Shown in pieces: positions 1-8,428 of a DNA stretch of 64,000 bases (its first letter is position 1; every line of letters starts with the position of its first letter). The notes beneath the pieces were generated by a model. That model was not told the DNA's origin. It was given only the letters and a program-made list of their open reading frames with translations, and made no database searches. Source of the stretch: Acidovorax radicis N35 (GTDB lineage Bacteria; Pseudomonadota; Gammaproteobacteria; Burkholderiales; Burkholderiaceae_C); assembly GCF_000204195.1 (NCBI RefSeq), contig NZ_AFBG01000018.1:620001-684000 (forward strand), written 5' to 3'. A program made the translations under genes and the position numbers.

Positions 1-1
1 C

Positions 2-1987
2 TTCCCCGGCAGCTACGGCGACGTGGGCGAGTACGAGCGCCTCACCGGCACCATCAGTGGCGAGGTCGACCCCAAGGACCCCAAGAACGCCACCATCCAG
101 GACCTGGCGCTCGCGCCCACCAACGCCAACGGCATGGTCGAGTACCAGGCCGACTTCGTCATGCTCAAGCCCAAGAACATGGCCAAGGCCAGCGGTGTCT
201 TGCGCTACGACGCACCCAACCGCGGCAACATCCTCACGATGCTGAACCCCACGGCCACGCCCAGCGACGCGGTGTACCTCGAGCGCGGCTACGTGATGCT
301 GTACTCCGCCTGGCAGGGCGACGTGCCCAAGACCACCCCGGCGCGCCTCACGGTGACGGTGCCCGTGGCGAAGAACAAGGACGGCAGCAGCATCACCGGC
401 CCCTACCGTGCCGAGCTGGTGCCCACCGTGGCTAGCCCGTCCATGACGCTGCCCGGCGGCGTGTTCAATGGCTCCATGATTCCGTACGAGCCCGCCAGCC
501 TGGACAACACCCAGCCCGGCTACTCGCTCACCCGCCGCGCCAACGAGACGGATGCACGCGTGCCCGTGCCCGCAGCCGACTGGAAGTTCGCCACCTGTGA
601 CGCGGGCGCCAATGCCTTCCCCGGCACCGCCAGCCCCACCAGCGTGTGCCTCAAAGGCGGGTTCGACCCGGCCTACCTGTACGAGCTGGTCTACGTCGCC
701 AAGGACCCCAAGGTCATGGGCGTGGGCCTGGCCGCGCTGCGCGACACGGTGAGCTTCTTTCGCAGCAAGTCGGCCGACTCGTCGGGCACGCCCAACCCGC
801 TGGCGGGCCGCATCCAGTACACGCTGGGGCAGGGCACCTCGCAGTCGGGCAACGCGATGAAGACGTTCTTGCACCTGGGCTTCAACCAGGCGCTCGACGG
901 TGGCAAGGTCTTCGACGGCATCTTCGCCCACGTGGCCGCGCGCCAGACCCACATCAACACCCGCTTTGCCGTGCCCGGCGGCGGCGGGGGCCTGCGCACC
1001 GACCACACGGCCTTCGGCCAGACGGCGCCGCGCGGGCTGGACAAGGACTACAACGACGACATCAGCGGCCGCCAGGGCGGGGTGATGAAGCGCTGCGCCG
1101 CCACCAGCACCTGCCCCAAGTTCTTTTTGGGCCTGTCGGGCACCGAGTTCTGGCAGCTGCAGGGCTCGCCCGTGCTGACCGATGCCCGCGGCACCAAGGA
1201 CCTGACCCAGCCCGACAACGCGCGCATTTACTACTACGCCAGCACCCAGCACGGCGGGGCAGGGGGCACGGCCAGCATCGCGTATGCGCCTACGCGCGCC
1301 ACCTACCCTACGGGCACGGTGGTGCAGTTCAACGACACCTTCCGCGCGCTGTTCCTGAACCTGGAAGACTGGGTGGCGCGCGGCACGCTGCCGCCCGCCA
1401 GCCAGGTGCCGCGCATCGACAACGGCACGCTGGTGCGGCCCGAGGCGCTGGCGTTCCCGGCCATGAAGGGGCTGACCTGGTCCGTGGGCGGCGTGCAGAC
1501 GGCCATCCCTGAGTTCAGCTACCGGGGCCTGTACAACAACTTCCCGCTGTTCGACTTCGGGCCACAGTACATCCCGCAGGACGAATCGGGCATCGCCACC
1601 ATCCTGCCCCCGCGCAACCTGGGCCGTGACTACGCGATCATGGTGCCGCAGGTCGATGCGTCCACCGGCCTCACCCGCGCCGGCATCCGCAGCGTGGAGG
1701 CGCGTGCGCCGCTGGGCACCAGCATCGAGTTCAACTACGTGGCCACGCCCGGCATCACCGATCTGGCCAACCTCACCGGCAGCTTCATCCCCTTCCACAA
1801 GACGCGCGCCGCGCGGCTGGCGGCGGGCGATGCGCGGCCGTCGCTGGAAGAGCTGTACGGCACGCAAGACGGCTACGTGACAGCCGTGACCGAAGCGGCC
1901 AACACGCTGGTGGCGCAGCGCCTGCTGCTGCAGCGTGACGCGGACCTGCAGATTGCGCGGGCCAAGGCGGCTGCGGTGTTGCCGTGA
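2..1987 (+). CDS. Alpha/beta hydrolase-domain protein, 5' end outside window
   Basis: The frame is open from the first bases of the window, so the true start and probably some tens of residues lie upstream; 661 residues are visible. The opening segment (GEYERLTGT, then DPKDPKNATIQDL and ANGMVEYQADF) matches my memory of a family of large secreted or periplasmic proteins annotated as 'alpha/beta hydrolase domain-containing' (Abhydrolase_10 type). A nucleophile-elbow-like GTSQSG is encoded at 833-850, consistent with a serine hydrolase. Substrate is unknown. No gene is visible directly downstream on the same strand; a repeat-rich gap follows and then a convergent LysR gene. The hydrolase family is moderately sure, the reaction is not known. 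Confidence 0.75.
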   Translation, partial: FPGSYGDVGEYERLTGTISGEVDPKDPKNATIQDLALAPTNANGMVEYQADFVMLKPKNMAKASGVLRYDAPNRGNILTMLNPTATPSDAVYLERGYVMLYSAWQGDVPKTTPARLTVTVPVAKNKDGSSITGPYRAELVPTVASPSMTLPGGVFNGSMIPYEPASLDNTQPGYSLTRRANETDARVPVPAADWKFATCDAGANAFPGTASPTSVCLKGGFDPAYLYELVYVAKDPKVMGVGLAALRDTVSFFRSKSADSSGTPNPLAGRIQYTLGQGTSQSGNAMKTFLHLGFNQALDGGKVFDGIFAHVAARQTHINTRFAVPGGGGGLRTDHTAFGQTAPRGLDKDYNDDISGRQGGVMKRCAATSTCPKFFLGLSGTEFWQLQGSPVLTDARGTKDLTQPDNARIYYYASTQHGGAGGTASIAYAPTRATYPTGTVVQFNDTFRALFLNLEDWVARGTLPPASQVPRIDNGTLVRPEALAFPAMKGLTWSVGGVQTAIPEFSYRGLYNNFPLFDFGPQYIPQDESGIATILPPRNLGRDYAIMVPQVDASTGLTRAGIRSVEARAPLGTSIEFNYVATPGITDLANLTGSFIPFHKTRAARLAAGDARPSLEELYGTQDGYVTAVTEAANTLVAQRLLLQRDADLQIARAKAAAVLP

Positions 1988-2062
1988 GGTGATGGGGTAT
2001 GTGGGGTGGGGCTGTGGTTCTGGTGCCGTTGTGCCTCTTGGCGGCGGCCCCCTCTCCCCAAA

Positions 2063-2087
2063 CCCCTCTCCCGCAAGGGGCGAGGGG
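2063..2087. repeat. GC-rich hairpin in intergenic repeat
   Basis: Arms CCCCTC (2063-2068) and GAGGGG (2082-2087) enclose a GCAA-centred loop region. There is no T-run, so it is not a convincing terminator. The surrounding CCCCTCTCC motifs look like a dispersed intergenic repeat. Confidence 0.5.
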
Positions 2088-2130
2088 CCAGAACACCGCC
2101 GAGCGTTCGAGCGCCCCTCAAAATCAAGCA

Positions 2131-2184
2131 AAAACAGCCACCAGCGCTTGATCCGTAAGCGCCACCAGCTATTAAAAAAGTAGC
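2131..2184 (+). repeat. Dispersed repeat A, copy 1
   Basis: It carries the family pattern: an inverted AGCGCTT / AAGCGC pair followed by AGCTATTAAAAAAGTAG. It lies between the hydrolase gene and the convergent LysR gene. Related copies occur at ten other places in this window. Confidence 0.8.
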
Positions 2185-2218
2185 ACTCACCCTGGCCACT
2201 ACGCCAACTAACGCACCA

Positions 2219-3112
2219 CTACCATGGCGCCCCTGCAAACCGCAGCACCAAAAAATCCAGCAGCGCTCGCACCGCCGGCGACAGGTGCCTGCGCGAGGTG
2301 TACAGCGCGTGGATGGTCATCACCGGCAGGCTCCACGCGGGCAGCACGGCCTGCAGTTCGCCGCTGTGCAGATAGGGGTTGACCAGGTAGGTGGGCTGCA
2401 GTGCGATGCCGCCGCCCGCCAAGGCGGCGCGCATCAGCGTGGTGGCCTCGTTGGCGCTGAAGGGGCTGGTCACGCCCACGCGGGCGACCTCGTCGCCGCG
2501 GGTGAGCTGCCACACGCTTTTGCCAAAGTTGGCGTAGCTCAAACAACGGTGGCGGGTCAGGTCGGCGGGCTCCTGGGGCGTGCCGTGTGCCGCCAGGTAG
2601 GCGGGCGATGCCACCAGCGCCGAATCGCAGCGCGCCAGCGGCCGGCCAATGAGCAGCGGGTCGGGCTCGGCACTGATGCGGATCGCCAGGTCGATGCGGC
2701 GCTCCACCAGGTTCAGCGAGCCCTCGCTCGCGTCCAGGTCGATCTTGAGCTGCGGGTGTTGCGCCAAGAAGTCAGCAATCGCCGCGCCCATCTGCGCATA
2801 CGCAAACGACACGCTGCAGGTGATGCGCAGTTGCCCGCGCAGCTCGCCTTCAGTGGTGGTGGCGGTTTCTTCTTCCAGGTCCTGGGTCAGCGCCAGCATC
2901 TGCTGGCAGCGGCGCAGCGCCAGTTCACCGGCATCGGTCAGCGTCACGCTGCGGGTGGTGCGCTGCAGCAGCCGCGCCTGCAGCCACTGCTCCATCTCGC
3001 CCACATAGCGCGTGACCATGGCGCGCGACATCTCCAGCCGGTCTGCCGTGGCGCTGAAGCTGCCGCTGGTGGCCACTTCCACAAACACCCGCATGGCGGT
3101 CAGACGGTCCAT
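2219..3112 (-). CDS. LysR-family transcriptional regulator
   Basis: A 297-residue protein with the standard LysR layout: N-terminal winged helix-turn-helix (MDRLTAMRVFVEVATSGSFS, then AADRLEMSRAMVTRYV at about 20-40) and a C-terminal periplasmic-binding-like effector domain (RGQLRITCSVSFA near residue 90 onward). Length is typical. It is transcribed away from the metallo-beta-lactamase-fold gene at 3230, with 117 bases between the starts, which is the usual arrangement for a LysR protein controlling its neighbour. Two direct repeats in that gap are candidate binding sites. Effector unknown. Confidence 0.9.
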   Translation of the reverse strand: MDRLTAMRVFVEVATSGSFSATADRLEMSRAMVTRYVGEMEQWLQARLLQRTTRSVTLTDAGELALRRCQQMLALTQDLEEETATTTEGELRGQLRITCSVSFAYAQMGAAIADFLAQHPQLKIDLDASEGSLNLVERRIDLAIRISAEPDPLLIGRPLARCDSALVASPAYLAAHGTPQEPADLTRHRCLSYANFGKSVWQLTRGDEVARVGVTSPFSANEATTLMRAALAGGGIALQPTYLVNPYLHSGELQAVLPAWSLPVMTIHALYTSRRHLSPAVRALLDFLVLRFAGAPW

Positions 3113-3121
3113 ATTTGCTCT

Positions 3122-3175
3122 ATTGGTGCAACAAATATGCGCATTTTATGGGGTTTATTGGATCGATTGGTGCAA
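3122..3175. promoter_or_regulatory. Direct-repeat candidate operator between LysR and MBL-fold gene
   Basis: ATTGGTGCAA occurs at 3122-3131 and again at 3166-3175, 44 bases apart (about four helical turns), both followed by AT-rich DNA. The position in the divergent promoter gap suggests binding sites for the adjacent LysR protein. That function is inference. Confidence 0.45.
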
Positions 3176-3229
3176 ATAAACTTCATTCCGTCATTAACGC
3201 AAACCCCTTCAAACCCTGGAGAAACCGCC

Positions 3230-4093
3230 ATGTTCCGCACCACCCTCATCGCCGCCACCCTGTCCCTTGCCTTTGCTGGCGCCCACGCCGCCCAGCCCCT
3301 GCAGATCAAGGTTTACAACGCCGACGGCAACAGCTTCAACGTCAACTCCACGCTGGTGTACGGCGAGAAGGAGGCCATGGTCATCGACGCCGGCTTCACC
3401 CGTGCCGACGCACTGCGCATTGCCGCCAACGTGTTCGACAGCGGCAAGGAGCTCAAGACCATCTACGTGAGCCAGGCCGACCCCGACTATTACTTCGGCG
3501 TGGAAACGCTCAAGGAATTTTTCCCCAAGGCTGAGGTGGTAACCACCCCCGCCGTGCTGGAGAAGATCAACGCCAAGCTCGCCGGCAAGCTCGCCTTCTG
3601 GGGCCCCAAGATGGGTGCCAATGCACCGCGCACGCCTGTGCTGCCCAAGGCCATCAGCGGCAACACCCTCACGGTGGACGGCCAGACGGTCGAGATCCGT
3701 GGCACCACCGGCCTGCTGGCGCACCGCCCTTATGCGTGGATTCCTTCGGTGAAGGCCGTGGTGGGCAATATCGGCGTGTTCGGCAACCTGCATGTGTGGA
3801 CGGCCGACACCCAGACCGTGGCTGAGCGCAGCGCCTGGATCGCCCAGCTTGACGAAATGGCTGCCCTGCAGCCCACCGTGGTGGTGCCCGGCCACATGCT
3901 GCCCGGCACCACGCTGGACGTGACAGCGGTGACCTACACCAAGGGCTACCTGCAAGCGTTTGAGAAGAATGCCGCCGCCACCAAGACGGGCGCCGAACTC
4001 ATCGACGCGATGAAGAAGGCCTACCCTGCAGCGCCCATGGGCCTGTCGCTGGACATCGGCGCCAAGGTGAACAAGGGCGAGATGAAGTGGTAA
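3230..4093 (+). CDS. Secreted MBL-fold protein with altered metal motif
   Basis: A 287-residue protein with a cleavable-looking signal peptide (about 20 residues, ending AGAHA). The body resembles metallo-beta-lactamase-fold hydrolases: LVYGEKEAMVIDAGF near 45-55 and VVPGHMLPGTT late in the protein. The position where the family has HxHxDH reads SQADPDYYFG (81-90), so the three histidines are replaced by Q, D and Y, and the later GD metal ligand reads GN. It may be non-metal, use an altered site, or be catalytically dead. The ATG at 3230 follows CTGGAGAA and is preferred over a longer upstream open frame that is antisense to LysR. It heads a run of four co-directional genes reaching 5508. Confidence 0.8.
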   Translation: MFRTTLIAATLSLAFAGAHAAQPLQIKVYNADGNSFNVNSTLVYGEKEAMVIDAGFTRADALRIAANVFDSGKELKTIYVSQADPDYYFGVETLKEFFPKAEVVTTPAVLEKINAKLAGKLAFWGPKMGANAPRTPVLPKAISGNTLTVDGQTVEIRGTTGLLAHRPYAWIPSVKAVVGNIGVFGNLHVWTADTQTVAERSAWIAQLDEMAALQPTVVVPGHMLPGTTLDVTAVTYTKGYLQAFEKNAAATKTGAELIDAMKKAYPAAPMGLSLDIGAKVNKGEMKW

Positions 4094-4129
4094 GCCCGTA
4101 GTCAACAGCAACCCTCACTGGAGTCAAGA

Positions 4130-4570
4130 ATGAAACCGTTCAAAGTGTTCCTCGTCGCTGCATCGCTGGCCGCAGTTTTCTCTGCCAATGCGTTTGCCCA
4201 GACCAACAAGGAAATCGTCGTGGCCGGCATGAAGGGCCTGTTCATCACGCGCGATGCTTCGGTCATCGACAAATACTGGTCCCCCAACTACATCCAGCAC
4301 AACCCTGCGGTGCCAAACGGGTCCGAGGTTCTGAAGGGGTGGGTCGGCAGCCTGCCGCCCGACTTCAAGTACGAGCCCGGCATGGTGGTGGCCGAAGGTG
4401 ACTTCGTCATGATGCACGGCCGCTACGCGGGCATGGGCCCCAAGGTCATGATTGGCGTCGATATCTTCCGCCTGGCCAACGGGAAAATTGTGGAGCACTG
4501 GGACGTCTTGCAAGAAGAAACGGTCAAGACGGTCAGTGGCAACCCCATGTTCACCAACCCCCAAAAGTGA
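4130..4570 (+). CDS. Secreted SnoaL/NTF2-like protein
   Basis: A 146-residue protein with a signal peptide (MKPFKVFLVAASLAAVFSANAFA, cleaved near 23) followed by an NTF2-like/SnoaL-type domain. The pattern YIQHNPAVPNG then MIGVDIFRLANGKIVEHWDV is typical of ester-cyclase-like members. These small cone-shaped domains bind hydrophobic ligands or act as isomerases or cyclases; no specific activity can be assigned. It lies 36 bases after the MBL-fold gene and overlaps the next gene by four bases (GTGA), so it is part of the same operon, probably controlled by the upstream LysR protein. Confidence 0.8.
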   Translation: MKPFKVFLVAASLAAVFSANAFAQTNKEIVVAGMKGLFITRDASVIDKYWSPNYIQHNPAVPNGSEVLKGWVGSLPPDFKYEPGMVVAEGDFVMMHGRYAGMGPKVMIGVDIFRLANGKIVEHWDVLQEETVKTVSGNPMFTNPQK

Positions 4571-4854
4571 TCGGACACCAGATCGTGCCAACCCACCCCC
4601 TTCAACCCGTCCTGGACCACCTGCACGCCGGGCGCTGGAACGCGGCGCACGATCTGGTGCAACACGACGGCTCCATGCTCGCCGCCTGGCTCCACGGCAT
4701 CCTGCACCTGCAAGAGGGTGATCTGGAAGATGCCGAGAACTGGTACGACCGTGCAGGCCGCCACTTCCGCAGCCGGGGCACCCTCGCCGAAGAGCTGGCG
4801 CTTTTCGAGGCCGCGCTGGCTTCATCCTCACCCCCTGACGTTGAAAGACCCTGA
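4567..4854 (+). CDS. Small TPR-like hypothetical protein
   Basis: A 95-residue protein with no family I can name. It starts with GTG overlapping the stop of the previous gene. The segment LHAGRWNAAHDLVQ, then LHGILHLQEGDLEDAENWYDRAGRHF, has the alternating helix pattern and size residues of tetratricopeptide-like repeats, so a protein-protein contact role is possible. It ends four bases before the DsbA-like gene. The translational coupling supports it being real. Confidence 0.65.
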   Translation: MIGHQIVPTHPLQPVLDHLHAGRWNAAHDLVQHDGSMLAAWLHGILHLQEGDLEDAENWYDRAGRHFRSRGTLAEELALFEAALASSSPPDVERP

Positions 4855-4857
4855 TCC

Positions 4858-5508
4858 ATGCCCTCCATGCCCACCACGGTGACCTATCTGTTCGACCCCT
4901 TGTGCGGTTGGTGCTACGCCGCCGCGCCGGCGCTGCAATACCTGCAAGGCGTGGATGGCGTGCACGTCTCGCTGGCGCCCACGGGGCTGTTTGCGGGCGC
5001 CGGGGCGCGGCCCATGGATGCGCAGTTCGCTGCGTACGCCTGGTCCAATGACCAGCGCATCCAGCAGCTCACAGGCCAGCCCTTCACGCAGGCCTACCGC
5101 GACCAAATTCTGGGTGCTGCGTCCGGCCGCTTTGATTCAGGCCCTGCCACCCTCGCGCTGACCGCCGTGGCGCAGACTGCGCCTGAAAGTGAACTGGAAG
5201 CCTTGCACGCATTGCAGCACGCACGTTATGTGGAAGGCCGCGACACGGCAGAACCCGAGGTGCTGGCGGACCTGTTGCGGGCTTTGGGCCTGGCGGATGC
5301 CGCAGCGTTGACGCACGCAGCCACTGCCGCGCTGCACAACCTGGTGGCCGAACGCATCGCCAGCGCCCAAGCAACGCTGCGCGCCGTGGGCGCCCGGGGC
5401 GTGCCGCAATTGGTGGTGGCGGGGCCGGGCGGTGCGCTGCGGTTGATCGGGGGCGATGCGCTGCTGGGGCCGCGCGAAAAGCTGCTGGAGCACATCCTGG
5501 CGGCCTGA
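4858..5508 (+). CDS. DsbA-family thioredoxin-fold protein
   Basis: A 216-residue protein starting TVTYLFDPLCGWCYAAAPAL. The CGWC motif at residues 16-19 sits at the head of the first helix as in DsbA/FrnE-type disulfide oxidoreductases. A cis-proline-like segment (ARGVPQLVV) occurs near 180. No signal peptide is visible, so it is probably cytoplasmic, like the FrnE and 2-hydroxychromene-2-carboxylate isomerase-related branch. It is the last gene of the 3230-5508 run. Substrate is unknown. Confidence 0.85.
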   Translation: MPSMPTTVTYLFDPLCGWCYAAAPALQYLQGVDGVHVSLAPTGLFAGAGARPMDAQFAAYAWSNDQRIQQLTGQPFTQAYRDQILGAASGRFDSGPATLALTAVAQTAPESELEALHALQHARYVEGRDTAEPEVLADLLRALGLADAAALTHAATAALHNLVAERIASAQATLRAVGARGVPQLVVAGPGGALRLIGGDALLGPREKLLEHILAA

Positions 5509-5533
5509 CGCCGTGGATGACCGGCGGCGGCGC

Positions 5534-6424
5534 TCAGGCCTTGGGTAGCAGTTCGCCCCGCCGCCCTAGTGTCCGCACCACCTGTTCGTACATCGCATCC
5601 ACAGCCGGTGAGCGCAGCGACACCTTGCTGCGCAGCACTGCCACATTCATCGAAGCCAGCGGCGGAAGGTCAAACTCCGCGGGCAGGTTCTGCAAGATTT
5701 GCAGATGGGCTGGCGCGCTGCACCGCGTGAGCACCGCCACCGCCAAACCGCTCTCCACCGCAGCCAGCTGGCCCGCCAGGCTGGAGCTGTGGTACACGAT
5801 GCGGTAGGCTCGGCGCCGCGTGTCCAGTGCCGCCAGGGTGGCCTGTCGGGCCATGCTGGCCGATTCGTACACCGCAATCGGCAGCGGGTCACGCCGCCAC
5901 GCTTCAAACTGCGCAGCCCCCACCCACACCAGCGGCTCTTCAAACAAAAAATGCCCCCGCTGCGGCTTGTCGCGCGAGACGAGGGCCAGGTCCAGCTCGC
6001 CGCGCACCACGCGTGGGATGAGCGAGGTCGATTGCTCGCAGGTCAACTCAATCTCCACGCCCTGGTACCGGTGCGAAAAGCTGCGCAGCACCGGTGTGAG
6101 GTAGGTCGATGCGTAGTCGTCCGGCACCCCCAGCCGCACCCGGCCCGCCAGCTGCGGGCCGAACAGCGCCGCGTGCGCCTCGGCCTGCAGATCGAGCACG
6201 CGGCGCGCGTACGACAGCAGCTCGGCCCCGGCGGGTGTCACCTCCAGATGGCGCGGCCCGCGCAGCAGCACTGGGCGGCCTAGTGCGGCCTCCAGCTTCT
6301 TGATCTGCATGCTGACCGCCGACTGCGAACGGTGCACCAGCGGCGCCGCGCGCGAGAGCGAGCCCGCGTCCACCACGGCCACAAAGGCGCGCAGCCAGTC
6401 AATCTGGAAATCGGGGTAGTTCAT
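5534..6424 (-). CDS. LysR-family transcriptional regulator
   Basis: A 296-residue protein from the ATG at 6424 (MNYPDFQIDWLRAFVAVV); an earlier in-frame start would add 34 residues that do not look like LysR and would invade the promoter. The helix-turn-helix is SLSRAAPLVHRSQSAVSMQI (about 22-42). The effector domain starts near 90 (GRVRLGVPDDYASTYL). It diverges from the EamA transporter at 6545 and probably regulates it. Codon use is like the neighbours. Confidence 0.9.
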   Translation of the reverse strand: MNYPDFQIDWLRAFVAVVDAGSLSRAAPLVHRSQSAVSMQIKKLEAALGRPVLLRGPRHLEVTPAGAELLSYARRVLDLQAEAHAALFGPQLAGRVRLGVPDDYASTYLTPVLRSFSHRYQGVEIELTCEQSTSLIPRVVRGELDLALVSRDKPQRGHFLFEEPLVWVGAAQFEAWRRDPLPIAVYESASMARQATLAALDTRRRAYRIVYHSSSLAGQLAAVESGLAVAVLTRCSAPAHLQILQNLPAEFDLPPLASMNVAVLRSKVSLRSPAVDAMYEQVVRTLGRRGELLPKA

Positions 6425-6544
6425 CGCGTCAGCTCTCTGGTTTTGTGTTGGCAAAACCTGTCGGGATAAAAATTCGTTTATCGAATGGTATCTGTTCGAA
6501 CTATGCGCTTTACACCAGTGTGCCAATCTTCGAGCATCGACGGC

Positions 6545-7513
6545 ATGAACCAGAAAGCCAGTGCCGCCACGCCCTCATCTCTTGCCGCGCCTATCCCCTC
6601 CACAGTGCCCGCCAGTACCCGCGAGCGGGACGGCCAGTGGTTGCTCATCGCCGGCGGCGTGCTGCTGGGCACCATCGGTGTTTTTGTGGAAGAGGCGGGC
6701 CAGCATCCGCTGGTCACCGTGTGGTTCCGCTGCGCATTCGGTGCGCTGGCGCTGCTGGCCTGGTGCCTAGCCACGGGCCGGGGGCGTCAATTGCTCTTGA
6801 ACGGGCGAGCGCGCTGGGTGGCCTGCGCCACGGGCGTGCTCATGGTGATGAACTGGGCGCTGTTCTTTGCAGCCATCCCGCGCACATCCATCGCCGTGGC
6901 CACGGTGATCTTCCACATCCAGCCCATCTGGGTCATCGTGTTCGGCGCGCTCTTCCTGCGCGAGGCCGTCTCGCCCACGCAGTGGCTGGCCACCCTGGCC
7001 GCGCTGGGCGGGCTGGTGCTAACCACAGGGCTGCTGGACGGCTCCGCAGCCGCCGCAGCGGCCAGCAGCAGCGGCGGTTACATGGCCGGCGTGCTGATGT
7101 GCCTGGGCGGCTCGCTCTGCTATGCGGGTGTCACGCTGCTCGCCAACACGCAGAAAACCATCAGCCCCTTTGCGATGGCGTTTTGGCAGTGCCTGGTGGG
7201 CGCGGTGGCGCTGGTGTGGGCCCCCTTCGCGCTAGGCTGGCCGCAGCAGGGCGCCGCGTGGGCCTGGCTGCTGGGGCTGGGCGTGGTGCACACGGGGCTG
7301 GCTTACGTGGTGCTGTTTGCCGGCATGGCGCGCCTGGGGCTGGGGCGCATTGCGGTGCTGCAGTTTGTGTACCCGCTCACGGCGGTGCTGGTCGATTGGT
7401 GCGTGTATGGGCGCACGCTGAGCGCCGTGCAACTGGGCGGCGTGGCACTGATGGCCGCAGCGCTGTGGACCCTCCGGCGGCCGGGCGTGGTGCCGCTGGC
7501 CCGGTCTGGCTGA
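6545..7513 (+). CDS. DMT-superfamily EamA transporter
   Basis: About 322 residues from ATG 6545; an ATG at 6485 would add 20 residues and cannot be excluded. It has about ten hydrophobic helices in two halves, the EamA pattern: GVLLGTIGVFVEEAGQHP opens the first half, and the second ends with VYPLTAVLVDW and a LGGVALMAAALWTL helix. Members export or import small metabolites such as amino acids or nucleosides. The divergent LysR gene suggests substrate-induced expression. Substrate unknown. Confidence 0.88.
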   Translation: MNQKASAATPSSLAAPIPSTVPASTRERDGQWLLIAGGVLLGTIGVFVEEAGQHPLVTVWFRCAFGALALLAWCLATGRGRQLLLNGRARWVACATGVLMVMNWALFFAAIPRTSIAVATVIFHIQPIWVIVFGALFLREAVSPTQWLATLAALGGLVLTTGLLDGSAAAAAASSSGGYMAGVLMCLGGSLCYAGVTLLANTQKTISPFAMAFWQCLVGAVALVWAPFALGWPQQGAAWAWLLGLGVVHTGLAYVVLFAGMARLGLGRIAVLQFVYPLTAVLVDWCVYGRTLSAVQLGGVALMAAALWTLRRPGVVPLARSG

Positions 7514-7533
7514 TGTCTTGCGCGGGCTGCAGC

Positions 7534-7977
7534 TCAGCCTTTTGCTTCGTCCGTCTTGCGCATGTCGGCGTGGCGATGGATCAGCTTCCACTCGCCCCCT
7601 TCAAGGCGGAAGACCTCTGTCGTGCGCAACTGCATCGGCACGCGCTCTTCCTGGCCCTCCGTCCGCACGTCGGCGTGCTGCACCCCGGTCCAGAACGCCA
7701 GGGTGCCGCTGCTGGCGCTTTGCATGACTTCGAACTGCCCCGTGCTTCCCTTGCGAAAGCGCAGTGCGCCCTGGTGCTGGGCAGCAGACACCTCGCCGGC
7801 GCTTTGCACGGTGGTGCCATTGGGCGGGAAGAACGTGGCGGGGTCGTGCTGCGTGGCGATGCCGTCGAGCGGCTCGGGGTTGCCATTGATGTAGTCGTTG
7901 GAGATCCGTTCGCGCGTGCGCAGGAACTCTCGAAACGAGACGGTAGGCCGATCGGGGAAGTCATTGCGTGCATTCAT
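7534..7977 (-). CDS. SnoaL/DUF4440-like NTF2-fold protein
   Basis: A 147-residue cytoplasmic protein without signal peptide. The C-terminal half (LAFWTGVQHADV, TTEVFRLEGGEWKLIHRHADM) matches the DUF4440/ketosteroid-isomerase-like pattern, where the last strand pairs carry W and HRH. The role is unknown. It is convergent with the EamA transporter (20 bases apart) and preceded by a 451-base gap that carries repeat DNA. Confidence 0.78.
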   Translation of the reverse strand: MNARNDFPDRPTVSFREFLRTRERISNDYINGNPEPLDGIATQHDPATFFPPNGTTVQSAGEVSAAQHQGALRFRKGSTGQFEVMQSASSGTLAFWTGVQHADVRTEGQEERVPMQLRTTEVFRLEGGEWKLIHRHADMRKTDEAKG

Positions 7978-8146
7978 AGGTGGTGCTCCTTATGGCAGCC
8001 CCGGCGCCGGAACAGCGTTGAGCGTGGTCCCGGTGGGTGCGTACCCTGGCTTACGCCAGCCTAGTGCGCGTGCCACCGCGGGATGTAGGAGGTGCGGCTT
8101 GCGTGGCGTCGGAAGGGGGCGGCGTTCTGCCGCGCAGCCTAGGGGT

Positions 8147-8204
8147 GGCCTGCATAACCCTCGCGAGGCCGCGCTGTCACAGACCGCAGGGAGTTATGCA
8201 GGCC
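8147..8204. repeat. Inverted repeat GGCCTGCATAAC
   Basis: Arms at 8147-8158 and 8193-8204 are perfect inverted copies of 12 bases separated by 34 bases. It directly abuts the larger palindromic element at 8209-8377. Together they fill much of the 7978-8428 gap, in which I see no gene. Confidence 0.7.
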
Positions 8205-8208
8205 ATCG

Positions 8209-8377
8209 CTAGGGACCCTCTGCATGAATCATCGCGCCGTGTGCATCTGCGGTCTCGGGCGGTCTGCGGCGTTGCAAATACTCGCAATAGCTACGGCTAT
8301 TGCTGCGTTTTGCGCCTTGCAGCCCCTCCCGATCCACAGCGCCCACTTGCCGCTCGATTCGTGCAGAGGATCCCTAG
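8209..8377. mobile_element. MITE-like palindromic element, about 169 bp
   Basis: Ends are 22-base inverted repeats (8209-8230 and 8356-8377) with two mismatches. The centre holds a perfect palindrome, GCAATAGC at 8284-8291 and GCTATTGC at 8296-8303, and the flanks of that palindrome are themselves imperfectly inverted. No open frame of interest lies inside. The structure is that of a small non-autonomous element or a large dispersed hairpin repeat. Mobility is inference; no target duplication was established. Confidence 0.55.
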
Positions 8378-8428
8378 GGCTGGGTGGTTGACGTCGGGTC
8401 AGCACCGTCGCCCACCGTGGCCCCTCTG

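Noticed and set aside
2285-3229. Long upstream part of an open frame joined to the MBL-fold gene
   Set aside because: It is antisense to a well-supported LysR gene, and the signal peptide with ribosome binding site sets the start at 3230.
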